Shown here piece after piece: positions 7,529 through 14,109 of a stretch of 21,389 nucleotides of DNA. The notes beneath the pieces were generated by a model that saw only the letters and a list, made by a program, of their open reading frames with translations, searched no databases and was not told the origin of the DNA. How positions within the stretch are numbered: position 1 is the first letter of the stretch; the number at the start of each line of letters is the position of its first letter. The stretch comes from Candidatus Uhrbacteria bacterium CG_4_9_14_3_um_filter_36_7 (GTDB lineage Bacteria > Patescibacteriota > Patescibacteriia > UBA9934 > GWF2-40-263). Position numbers and translations under genes: made by a program. The stretch spans positions 2,715-24,103 of the forward strand of contig PFWS01000028.1 of assembly GCA_002791255.1 (NCBI GenBank), written 5' to 3'.

Positions 7529-7996
7529 TTATTTTGAAAAGTGAGCAAAGGCTCGGTTCGCTTCAGCCATTTTCTGTACATCTGCACGCTTTTTAACAGC
7601 GTCTCCTTCATTGCTCGCAGCTGCTAAAAGTTCCCGTGCTAAACGCTCAAACATAGGACTGCCGTGTTTACCACGAGCCGCAGTTAAAATCCAACGACAG
7701 GCTAAATTAAAACGCCGTTCCCCACGTACAGGAATCGGGATTTGATAATTTGCCCCTCCAACTCGACGACTTTTTACTTCAAGTGATGGACTAACGTTTT
7801 TAATGGCACTTAAAAATGTTTCAAGTGGATCTTTTTGTTCTTTTTCTTGGATAATTTCAAAAGCACGATAGACAATTTGTTTTGCAATCGTTTTTTTACC
7901 ATCTTGCATCAAATAATTAATAAACTTAGCAACTTGTATATTGCTAAATTTTTGATCTGGTAGAAGATCACGATGGGGAGCTTTTTTTCCACGCAT
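7529..7996 (-). CDS. rpsG: Small ribosomal subunit protein S7
   Basis: This encodes uS7, 155 residues, a primary assembly protein of the 30S head that contacts E-site and P-site tRNA. Recognisable parts are the start MRGKKAPHRDLLPDQKF, the segment VKSRRVGGANYQIPIPV and the C-terminal KKRADVQKMAEANRAFAHF. Length is normal. It lies 66 bases downstream of rpsL; that spacer carries a small CCCT/AGGG hairpin but no strong signal that I can identify. The ATG at 7996 agrees with homologues. Confidence 0.97.
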   Translation of the reverse strand: MRGKKAPHRDLLPDQKFSNIQVAKFINYLMQDGKKTIAKQIVYRAFEIIQEKEQKDPLETFLSAIKNVSPSLEVKSRRVGGANYQIPIPVRGERRFNLACRWILTAARGKHGSPMFERLARELLAAASNEGDAVKKRADVQKMAEANRAFAHFSK

Positions 7997-8062
7997 ATTA
8001 TACGAATAGATCGTTTCTTCCCCTGCGAATAAAGGGTACTTCGATCAAATTATTATTTACAA

Positions 8063-8488
8063 TTATTTTTTTGCTTTTGGACGTTTTGATCCATATTTAG
8101 ACCTTCCACGTTTGCGTCCTTCTACTCCCTGGGTATCATAAGTTCCACGAACAATATGATAACGTACTCCAGGAAGATCTTTCACACGCCCCCCACGAAT
8201 AAGAACAATGGAGTGCTCTTGTAATGTGTGCCCTTCTCCTGGAATATAAGCTGTAACTTCTGTGCCGTTTGAAAGACGAACACGAGCAATTTTTCGAATA
8301 GCCGAGTTTGGTTTTTTAGGAGTCGCAGTCGTAACCTTTACACAAACCCCACGCATAAAAGGACAGCCTTTTTTAAGCTCATTATGACGACGGTGTAAAG
8401 AATCAAGGGTAAATTGTAAAGCTGGTGATTTACTCTTCACGGTTTTTGATCCTCTTCTTTTTCGAATTAATTGTTGAATCGTTGGCAT
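8063..8488 (-). CDS. rpsL: Small ribosomal subunit protein S12
   Basis: This encodes uS12, 141 residues, the decoding-centre protein of the 30S subunit. The two loops next to the A site are intact: TPKKPNSA (56-63) and GGRVKDLPG (99-107, with the aspartate that is methylthiolated in some bacteria at 104). Between SPAL and GCPFMRGVC it has an insertion of about 15 residues (roughly 25-40) relative to E. coli, similar in place to the one found in Bacillus S12. Both streptomycin-relevant lysines are wild type. It is the first gene of the str group and has its own promoter-like site. Confidence 0.97.
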   Translation of the reverse strand: MPTIQQLIRKRRGSKTVKSKSPALQFTLDSLHRRHNELKKGCPFMRGVCVKVTTATPKKPNSAIRKIARVRLSNGTEVTAYIPGEGHTLQEHSIVLIRGGRVKDLPGVRYHIVRGTYDTQGVEGRKRGRSKYGSKRPKAKK

Positions 8489-8509
8489 AAATTTTTCAAA
8501 AGTGTGGGA

Positions 8510-8539
8510 AGCATAACACGTACCCCTTCAGAAGGTCAA
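8510..8539 (-). promoter_or_regulatory. Promoter of the rpsL (str) operon
   Basis: On the minus strand TTGACC (8534-8539) and TATGCT (8510-8515) are separated by 18 bases, and TGT directly precedes the -10 box, giving an extended -10 TGTTATGCT. The -35 box matches 5 of 6 positions. Transcription would begin near 8503, about 15 bases before the rpsL ATG. It lies between the M50 protease gene and rpsL, so rpsL need not depend on read-through from the protease. Confidence 0.6.
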
Positions 8540-8565
8540 ATCTATTCATTAAAGTAAGCACAAGA

Positions 8566-9240
8566 TTATAAAAGGAACGTTCCTAAAAATTGAATACACG
8601 AATTTCCAAGAAATTCATTGCATATAAAAAAAGCAGGTAGACTAACAAAAAAGAAAACATTAAAACCGAGAAGTGATAAAATAATGAAGAAAAATAATAC
8701 TTGTGGACCTCTAACTGCTACCCACTGTCGTAAATTTTCCCACTTTGGAGCAGAAAATAAGGCAAAAAAAAGTTTAGATCCATCTAAAGGATGAATAGGA
8801 ATGACATTAAAAAAAAGAAGAAATAAATTAATAAGAACATTTAAAAACAAAAAGGCACTTAAAACACTTGTAATCTCAGTCCATTGATTGCTTAAAAGCC
8901 ATCGAAAGGCCACTGCTGAAACCATAGCAAAAAAAAGGTTTGAGGCAGGGCCTGCAAGTGCCACAAGAACACTATCCCATTTTGGATTTTGTAAATTATA
9001 GGGATTGAAAGGAACTGGCTTTGCCCACCCAAATCCTAAAACAAGCAACGGGAGAAAACCAAATAAATCAATATGAACAAGGGGGTTGAGGGAGAGTCTT
9101 CCTTCACGTTCTGCGGTTGAATCACCACGCCATTTTGCTACAAGCGCATGTGAAAATTCGTGAATGGTCAAAGCAATGACAATAGAACAAAGCCAGGCAA
9201 GGGCTAAAACAGGTGATCGGAAGAGGAGATTTAAAAACAT
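8566..9240 (-). CDS. Site-2 protease family (M50) zinc metalloprotease
   Basis: This is a 224-residue membrane protein of the M50 family, small SpoIVFB/rhomboid-like-size subgroup. The zinc motif HEFSH (27-31, HExxH) lies in the first hydrophobic helix region. NVIPIHPLDG (145-154) supplies the conserved aspartate in a later helix, and GWAKPVPFNP (71-80) is a typical family segment between them. At least four or five hydrophobic stretches are visible. It has no PDZ domain. Such proteases cut substrates inside the membrane, often anti-sigma factors or regulators; the substrate here is unknown. It stands upstream of rpsL in the same direction and divergently from rpmB, with its own promoter-like site. 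Confidence 0.88.
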   Translation of the reverse strand: MFLNLLFRSPVLALAWLCSIVIALTIHEFSHALVAKWRGDSTAEREGRLSLNPLVHIDLFGFLPLLVLGFGWAKPVPFNPYNLQNPKWDSVLVALAGPASNLFFAMVSAVAFRWLLSNQWTEITSVLSAFLFLNVLINLFLLFFNVIPIHPLDGSKLFFALFSAPKWENLRQWVAVRGPQVLFFFIILSLLGFNVFFFVSLPAFFICNEFLGNSCIQFLGTFLL

Positions 9241-9265
9241 AGGTTTATAAGTATTTCTTGTTTAT

Positions 9266-9294
9266 ATTGTAACGTCCTTGATCGAATTAGTCGA
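9266..9294 (-). promoter_or_regulatory. Candidate promoter of the M50 protease gene
   Basis: On the minus strand TCGACT (9289-9294) and TACAAT (9266-9271) are 17 bases apart and match the sigma70 boxes at 4 and 5 of 6 positions. The predicted start would leave a leader of about 20 bases before the ATG at 9240. It overlaps the opposite-facing rpmB promoter site, so the two could interfere. Confidence 0.45.
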
Positions 9295-9306
9295 TTATGT
9301 TAGAGT
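9278..9306 (+). promoter_or_regulatory. Candidate promoter of rpmB
   Basis: On the plus strand TTGATC (9278-9283) and TAGAGT (9301-9306) are 17 bases apart, and TGT precedes the -10 box (extended -10 TGTTAGAGT). Transcription from about 9313 leaves a ~32-base leader to the ATG at 9345. That argues against translation from the upstream in-frame start at 9297, which would lie before the transcript start. Confidence 0.45.
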
Positions 9307-9344
9307 CCTGTCATCTATTTTCCAAAATGATTTACTGTATTTAT

Positions 9345-9581
9345 ATGTCCCAAATTTGTGAAGTTTGTGAGCGTGGTGCCCTTACTGGAAATTTACGCAG
9401 CAAAAGTATGATTGCGTGTAAAACACGCCGTAAAGTAAATCTTCAAACACGACATCTTGATGGATCGCGTATTAAAATTTGTACTCGCTGCATAAAAAAT
9501 CTCGAGAAAGATCCAACCCGCGTTCACCCCAAATCACACCCAACACGTTTAACAAAACGAAGGACAAAAAAAACGGCTTAA
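9345..9581 (+). CDS. rpmB: Large ribosomal subunit protein L28
   Basis: This encodes bL28, 78 residues from the ATG at 9345. It begins MSQICEVCERGALTGNLRSK and continues with KTRRKVNLQTRHLDGSRIKI, which is typical of the family. Two CxxC pairs (CEVC near the start and CTRC near residue 51) make a zinc-binding form of the protein. L28 joins the 50S subunit near the E site. An in-frame ATG at 9297 would add 16 residues with no counterpart in L28 and lies upstream of the predicted transcript start, so I use 9345. It is the only plus-strand gene in the window and ends at a strong terminator. Confidence 0.93.
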   Translation: MSQICEVCERGALTGNLRSKSMIACKTRRKVNLQTRHLDGSRIKICTRCIKNLEKDPTRVHPKSHPTRLTKRRTKKTA

Positions 9582-9597
9582 ACAAGTAAAAATGAAC

Positions 9598-9847
9598 AAA
9601 AAAATCGAGTCAACCACTGACTCGGTTTTTATTTTGCCTCAGTAAACGGCCGGTCTGAATTTTGGCTGCTTCCACAAGTGGGTAACATTTGATCAGTACG
9701 ATAAATACAGTAATAACCACATGTATCGCCGGGTCAAATGCAAGCGAGCCACAGAGTCGCTACCATTACCCAAAGATAATAGTAATATGACTCAAACAGA
9801 TAAAAAGGTTGTCCCAAAACAGTTGCCGACCGCCCTGAAGCACCCTT
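9598..9847 (-). ncRNA. Structured non-coding RNA candidate of about 245 nt, family not recognised
   Basis: This stretch has no credible protein but all the parts of an RNA gene on the minus strand. Upstream is an extended -10 promoter box (9848-9856) and downstream is a perfect terminator. The ends pair: 9835-9841 (GCUUCAG) with 9636-9642, then 9828-9834 with 9648-9655, then CUG and UUUUGG (9814-9822) with 9655-9665. Inside are hairpin A (9754-9793; GAGUC/GACUC and an inner 9-base stem with a UUUG loop) and hairpin B (9686-9740; CAUUUGA/UCAAAUG plus inner pairing). GGGUAA in hairpin A could instead pair with UUACCC at 9680-9685. It holds GGAAGCAGCC, also found in SRP RNA, but without the SRP helix geometry. 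I see no tmRNA tag or RNase P core. A divergent 6S-like or new RNA is possible. Confidence 0.6.
9599..9636. terminator. Bidirectional rho-independent terminator between rpmB and the RNA candidate
   Basis: CGAGTCA (9606-9612) and TGACTCG (9618-9624) form a perfect 7-base stem with a 5-base loop. On the plus strand it is followed by GTTTTTATTTT, and on the minus strand by ATTTTTTTG. It can therefore end the rpmB transcript in one direction and the minus-strand RNA in the other. It is the clearest terminator in the window. Confidence 0.85.
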
Positions 9848-9876
9848 ACTATAACACATTTATTTATTCCCAAAAA
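9848..9876 (-). promoter_or_regulatory. Promoter of the RNA candidate
   Basis: On the minus strand TATAGT (9848-9853) preceded by TGT makes an extended -10 box TGTTATAGT, the same nine bases as at tuf. The -35 position 17 bases upstream holds TTTTTG, a poor match, which extended -10 promoters can tolerate. Transcription would begin within GGGTGC at about 9841-9845. It lies just after the ndk stop codon. Confidence 0.55.
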
Positions 9877-9888
9877 ACTATACCCTTC

Positions 9889-10383
9889 TTAAAATGTATG
9901 AGTTTCATGAACGGTTTTATACTCACAAATCTCATTTTGATTAAACCATAGCCAAATCTCTCGTTCTGCATCTTTTTCATCTGAGGAAGCATGAATAAGA
10001 TTCTCAACAACTTTCTCATTTGAGTCTGCATATGAAAAACTGACGTGAGCAAAATCTCCACGGATTGTTCCGGGAGCTGCTGATTTTGGTTCAGTTGATC
10101 CAACCATTTTACGTACATTTTCAATCACATTCACTCCTTCAATAACTGCCGCAAGAATTGTGCCTGCTTTTAAAAAATCAACCAGAAGCTCGCGAACCTT
10201 TTCTCCTCTTCTAACACTAATGTCCTCTGTATAATGTTGAAGGGCCTGAGATTCATCAACTTGTTGAAGTTTCATTGCAACTATTTTCATACCTGCATCT
10301 TCAAAACGTGAAATAATTCGTCCTATAAGGCCACGACTTATTCCATCAGGCTTAATAAGAACTAATGTCCGTTCGATTTTCAT
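9889..10383 (-). CDS. ndk: Nucleoside diphosphate kinase
   Basis: This encodes 164 residues of NDK, which transfers the gamma-phosphate from ATP to nucleoside diphosphates by way of a phosphohistidine. The start ERTLVLIKPDG (4-14), GSTEPKSAAPGTIRGDF (95-111) and NLIHASSDEKDAEREI (128-143) are conserved, with the catalytic histidine at 131. Most bacterial enzymes have about 140 residues. The extra length is in the helix region around 53-90 and in a C-terminal tail (WFNQNEICEYKTVHETHTF). The APGTIRGDFA pattern and the longer form are also found in archaeal-type enzymes. The gene starts 52 bases after the upstream metallo-beta-lactamase gene. Confidence 0.96.
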   Translation of the reverse strand: MKIERTLVLIKPDGISRGLIGRIISRFEDAGMKIVAMKLQQVDESQALQHYTEDISVRRGEKVRELLVDFLKAGTILAAVIEGVNVIENVRKMVGSTEPKSAAPGTIRGDFAHVSFSYADSNEKVVENLIHASSDEKDAEREIWLWFNQNEICEYKTVHETHTF

Positions 10384-10392
10384 AAAATAAAT

Positions 10393-10398
10393 ATTATA
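10393..10398 (-). promoter_or_regulatory. Possible -10 box of ndk
   Basis: A perfect TATAAT lies on the minus strand 9 bases before the ndk ATG. No good -35 box is seen at 16-18 bases (TACTTT is the nearest). Transcription from here would give an almost leaderless ndk mRNA. The surrounding sequence is nearly pure A/T, so a chance match is likely enough to keep confidence low. Confidence 0.3.
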
Positions 10399-10435
10399 TT
10401 TAAATTTTTAAAAGAAAGTATTGTAACAAGAACGA

Positions 10436-11362
10436 TTAAAAGAACAAGGGGGATGCATATATGACTAGATTAGTCGCATCTGATTTAATCAAGATATCAC
10501 CATCCTGATCAGTTCGAAAAATCTTTACCCCTTTATTTTGTAAACGTTCAAGAACTACTGGATGCGGATGACCATAAGAATTTGTTCCAACAGAAATGAT
10601 TGCGGTATTTGGACAAATACGATCAAGAAGCATTGGTGAAGTTGCAAATCGACTTCCGTGATGGGGAACTTTTAGGATATCAACAGGCATATTAATATCA
10701 GAAAGAATTTGCGATTCTGCCTCTATTGGAAGATCACCTGTAAATAAAATACTTGTTTCTCCATATGTTACAAGTAAAACAACTGAGGCTTCATTGGTAT
10801 CTTTGAGATATTTGCCATATACAGCTCTGTCTGGAGCAAGAACTTCAAATTTAATACCATCAAACCAAAAAGTATCTCCTCCTAAAAGATAGTGTGTTGG
10901 AATATTTTGTTCACGAATGATTTTATAAAAACTTTCTTGAACCGGCTCGTTACTCTTAGCCCCGCTCTCAAAAATAGTTTTGACTTTATAGGATTCTAAA
11001 ACACTTATGGCTCCGGTTAAATGATCGGCATCTGGATGTGTTGAAATAAATACATCAATTGTTCGATCCCATATTGGTAATACTTGCCCAATTTTTGAAA
11101 GAATCTGAGAATCGCCCCCTGCATCTAATAAAATTTGTTTACCCTCAGGGGTTTGTAAAAAAATAGCATCTGCCTGCCCTACATCAAAAATCCAAATAAT
11201 AAAATCTTTAGAAGTCCATGGAAGAAAATAAGATGAAATTTCTTTTTGCTGTAAGAAAAAAGCAAACAAAAAAACTCCAAAGAAAAACAAAAACGATTTA
11301 ATCGATTTTGTCCTAACACTTGTATAAAGAGGGCGGGCTCGAATTAAATGTTTGGCAGACAT
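10436..11362 (-). CDS. ComEC/Rec2-type metallo-beta-lactamase domain protein
   Basis: This encodes 308 residues with one membrane segment near the N-terminus (about 22-40) and then a metallo-beta-lactamase fold facing outward. Signature parts are FDVGQADAIFL (59-69), LLDAGG (78-83), STHPDADH (107-114, the HxDxDH metal site), LFTGD (206-210), PHHGS (233-237) and NSYGHPHP (261-268). This is the C-terminal nuclease-like domain that in most bacteria is fused to the ComEC DNA channel. It is thought to degrade one strand of incoming DNA. Its ATG overlaps the 3' end of the comEC channel gene by 19 bases, so the two are translationally coupled. The usual DVGQGD is DVGQAD here. Confidence 0.92.
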   Translation of the reverse strand: MSAKHLIRARPLYTSVRTKSIKSFLFFFGVFLFAFFLQQKEISSYFLPWTSKDFIIWIFDVGQADAIFLQTPEGKQILLDAGGDSQILSKIGQVLPIWDRTIDVFISTHPDADHLTGAISVLESYKVKTIFESGAKSNEPVQESFYKIIREQNIPTHYLLGGDTFWFDGIKFEVLAPDRAVYGKYLKDTNEASVVLLVTYGETSILFTGDLPIEAESQILSDINMPVDILKVPHHGSRFATSPMLLDRICPNTAIISVGTNSYGHPHPVVLERLQNKGVKIFRTDQDGDILIKSDATNLVIYASPLFF

Positions 11363-12846
11363 AACTTTTGTTCTTTACGATAAATCCATTTCCAAAAAAA
11401 CCATACTTCAATAAAAGCAATCCCTATAGCCCAGATATAACTCGAAACAAGCGTTACCGAGGCAAATGGAACGAAACTTAACCAAGAAACAATATGAAGA
11501 ATTAAAAATGATAAAGCCCAGCCTGGTAAAATCCACAAAATAGCAAGGGAAAAAGAAAATAAACTAATAAAAATTCCTGTTATACCAAAAAACATAAGAT
11601 ACGGAATCCATGGAAGAACGATTAAATTTACAAGTGGTGCAATCAAAGAAAATGAACCAAAGTGCCAAATTAAAATAGGAAGAGTTGTTATGGTTGCGGC
11701 AAGAGAAGCAATAAAACTTTGTTGTATCCCAAAAGCTTCTGGAATAAATGAAAACCACGAAGCTATTTTAGGCGAAATAACAATAAGTCCTGTGGTTGCA
11801 AGAAAAGATAATTGAAATCCAACATCATCAAATAAAAGTCGTGGATTTCCTATAAGCATAAGGCAAGCTGTAAATAAGAGTATATTACGCATGAAGGCCT
11901 TACGACCAATAAACGAGCCCACAAGCACAAGTAATCCCATTATTCCTGCACGCACCACTGGGGCAGTAGCACCTGCAAGAAAAACATAAACAACCATAAG
12001 AACACTAACTATAAAAATAGATCGACGTTTTCCTAAAAATGTTTGAGAAAGCCAAATCAAAAGAAGCTGTGAAAAAAGAGCTACATTGTACCCAGAAGCC
12101 GCTAAAATATGTGATGTCCCTGTGCGCGAAAAATCTTCTCGAAGTTCTCTTGAAAATGATGACCCCCCACCAAAAAGCAGGCCGGAAATAAAAGTTGCGT
12201 GTGGTTCTGGGACTATTTTTCTAAGTTTTTCAATAAAAAAATCTTTTATCGAAAATAGATAAGCACGAATACTTGGCGATGTCCTTTCTTCTATTTTCAA
12301 AAAACCAGGGAAAGAACAAGTGCCATAAATTCCACGACTTTCAAGCAAACGATCAAAACGAAAAATCCCAATATTGTTTGGTTCCTGTATCTCACAATGA
12401 AAAGTTAAATGATCTCCATAAAAAACTTGCGGCTCAGTTGGTAGCCAAACAAGAAGACGTCCTTGTGTTTGTCGGTCAAGAAGGGTTATTTTATCTAAAA
12501 CAACCTCCTGAGAAGATGATCTTTGAATCACTTCCCCAGAAATGACCCCTGAAATTTTTGTCTTTTGAGAAAGAGCCTGGGGAATAGAAAAAATATCTGG
12601 TGGTAAAAATGTTTGCTGATATAATAAAAAGGCGATCCAGACACAAAAAAGACAAATGATCCAAAAACGTATTTGATATTTAGTAAAAAAAAGTAACAAA
12701 CAAAAAAGACTAGTAAGACTACCTGCTATCCAAACAGAACGAATAGCTAACTGACCAAAAACATGAGCTATTCCTATACCAAATAAAAAAGCGATGCCAA
12801 ACCAAAAAAAAGATTTAGAAGGAGATCGCCAATAAATATTACCCAT
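11344..12846 (-). CDS. comEC: ComEC/Rec2 family DNA-uptake channel protein
   Basis: This encodes about 500 residues with two or three hydrophobic N-terminal segments, an OB-like soluble part (about 95-190, with ISGVISGEVI and LLVWLP) and the polytopic competence domain. The hallmark FSRTGTSHILAASGYNVALF and GATAPVVRAG are present, as are NPRLLFDDVGFQLSFLAT and a further run of membrane helices. ComEC forms the inner-membrane channel for single-stranded DNA in natural transformation. The metallo-beta-lactamase domain found at the C-terminus of many ComEC proteins is a separate overlapping gene here. I use the ATG at 12846; a TTG three codons upstream is possible but less likely. It follows the MFS gene by 21 bases. 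Confidence 0.92.
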   Translation of the reverse strand: MGNIYWRSPSKSFFWFGIAFLFGIGIAHVFGQLAIRSVWIAGSLTSLFCLLLFFTKYQIRFWIICLFCVWIAFLLYQQTFLPPDIFSIPQALSQKTKISGVISGEVIQRSSSQEVVLDKITLLDRQTQGRLLVWLPTEPQVFYGDHLTFHCEIQEPNNIGIFRFDRLLESRGIYGTCSFPGFLKIEERTSPSIRAYLFSIKDFFIEKLRKIVPEPHATFISGLLFGGGSSFSRELREDFSRTGTSHILAASGYNVALFSQLLLIWLSQTFLGKRRSIFIVSVLMVVYVFLAGATAPVVRAGIMGLLVLVGSFIGRKAFMRNILLFTACLMLIGNPRLLFDDVGFQLSFLATTGLIVISPKIASWFSFIPEAFGIQQSFIASLAATITTLPILIWHFGSFSLIAPLVNLIVLPWIPYLMFFGITGIFISLFSFSLAILWILPGWALSFLILHIVSWLSFVPFASVTLVSSYIWAIGIAFIEVWFFWKWIYRKEQKLCLPNI

Positions 12847-12867
12847 AAGAAACAAACTAAAAAAAAT

Positions 12868-14106
12868 TTATGGAAGGGCGGTGGTTGTTGAAGCTGATGC
12901 TTTGGTTTGATCTTCAAAATGAATCTTACTAATAAAATTCATAGCAATTGAGGCAATGGCTGCAAGAAAAAAGGCAAAAGTAAGATTAAATGAATGTAAA
13001 ATAATCAAAAGAAAAATAAGCATACAGGCTTTACCTATATTTAATGAGATCTCACGTAAAACCGTATATTCATCTACATAATGTCCTGCATCAGCTGCTC
13101 GTTCATAAAAAAGTGCATTAAATGGAATACGCATCAAAATCATCACAAAACTATGATAAGTCGCAACAATAAAAATCTGAATTGCAGTTGTTACAAATGC
13201 TTTCACAATCCAGCCAAAAGCATATAAACCTGTTCCCAAATGAAGCAAACGATTAGGAGTACGCTTATCTGTAATCTTGCCAATAATAAATCTAAATATC
13301 ATGGCAGCAATAACTATACAGGTTGCTAAAAATCCAATATCAAAATAATTTCCTTTAAACATTTCAAAAAGAAACAAGGGCCAAATAAGAAGCCCTACTT
13401 CATTTTCAGCCCCCTCTGCTGCATAGGTATAAAAAAGAGCGCGATGTTTCTTTTCAAAAAGTACTTTATACGTTTGTCGAAATCCAAAACTATATTCTTC
13501 CTTTACCAATGGAACATACAAAAGTGGTATGAGTGAGAATAAACAAATGACAGCCGCAAAAACAAACAGGAGAGGATAACCCCACTCTGTAATAACAAAT
13601 CCAGAAATCAAAGGAACAATGATTCCAATAAATGAAGCGATATTAGAAAGCCAAGCAATAGTTTGACCACATCGTTTTCCCATAAACTGGGTAAGTTCTG
13701 TGTGATAAGGTGGCCAATAGAGAGTTCTCCAGATAAGCAAAAAAATATTCGCTAAAAAAAGCACCCAAAATAAAGGAAGATTTCCAATTCCTAAAAATGA
13801 AAGAAAAAAACAAGCATAGCTTATTGTTCCAATAAACATCGAACGATTAAGCCCAAGCCAAGACATGGCCTTTGCTCCAAAAGGATGTAAAAATATTGAT
13901 AAAATGGCATGGATCAAAAAAAAACCTAAAAGAGGCTCAAGTTGTCCTTCAAATTGTTGGTATAAAAAAATCGGAAGAAATAAACCAAATAAAGACGAAC
14001 CTAGTTGAGAAAGAAATCTATGAGAAGAAAGCCAAATAAGACCAGATGATAATTTTGGTTTATTTTTTCGAGCATATTGGTGAATGGTCGAAGTTCGGAT
14101 AAACAT
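12868..14106 (-). CDS. Major facilitator superfamily-like membrane transporter
   Basis: This encodes 412 residues with about ten to twelve hydrophobic helices. The second half contains IIGKITDKRTPNRLLHLGTG, a loop of the MFS type (GxxxDRxxxR-like) after a membrane segment. The first half has the corresponding position at FGAKAMSWLGLNRSMFIG. There is a positively charged cytoplasmic N-terminus and a short polar C-terminal tail rich in Ala, Ser and Thr. The substrate cannot be read from sequence. The ATG lies 3 bases after the leuS stop codon, so it is very probably cotranslated with leuS. An alternative is a permease of unknown family, but the helix layout fits MFS. Confidence 0.75.
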   Translation of the reverse strand: MFIRTSTIHQYARKNKPKLSSGLIWLSSHRFLSQLGSSLFGLFLPIFLYQQFEGQLEPLLGFFLIHAILSIFLHPFGAKAMSWLGLNRSMFIGTISYACFFLSFLGIGNLPLFWVLFLANIFLLIWRTLYWPPYHTELTQFMGKRCGQTIAWLSNIASFIGIIVPLISGFVITEWGYPLLFVFAAVICLFSLIPLLYVPLVKEEYSFGFRQTYKVLFEKKHRALFYTYAAEGAENEVGLLIWPLFLFEMFKGNYFDIGFLATCIVIAAMIFRFIIGKITDKRTPNRLLHLGTGLYAFGWIVKAFVTTAIQIFIVATYHSFVMILMRIPFNALFYERAADAGHYVDEYTVLREISLNIGKACMLIFLLIILHSFNLTFAFFLAAIASIAMNFISKIHFEDQTKASASTTTALP

Positions 14107-14109
14107 GTC

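Noticed and set aside
8573..8584. 12-base palindrome AGGAACGTTCCT at the end of the M50 protease gene
   Set aside because: It is inside the coding sequence, has no loop or T run and occurs once; a regulatory role cannot be supported.
9297..9344. Longer rpmB start adding 16 residues
   Set aside because: The added residues have no counterpart in L28 and the start lies upstream of the predicted transcription start.
9664..9673. SRP RNA identity suggested by the 10-base motif GGAAGCAGCC on the minus strand
   Set aside because: The motif matches SRP RNA domain IV, but the opposite strand of helix 8 and the GGAA tetraloop arrangement are missing, and the motif lies near the 3' end inside the closing helix. 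I treat it as coincidence until a model search says otherwise.
9721..9951. Plus-strand open frame of 76 codons after rpmB
   Set aside because: It overlaps the RNA candidate and the end of ndk on the other strand, lacks a promoter and resembles no protein family; it reads like chance.
12847..12855. TTG start three codons upstream of comEC
   Set aside because: An ATG follows at 12846 and there is no ribosome binding site that favours the TTG.
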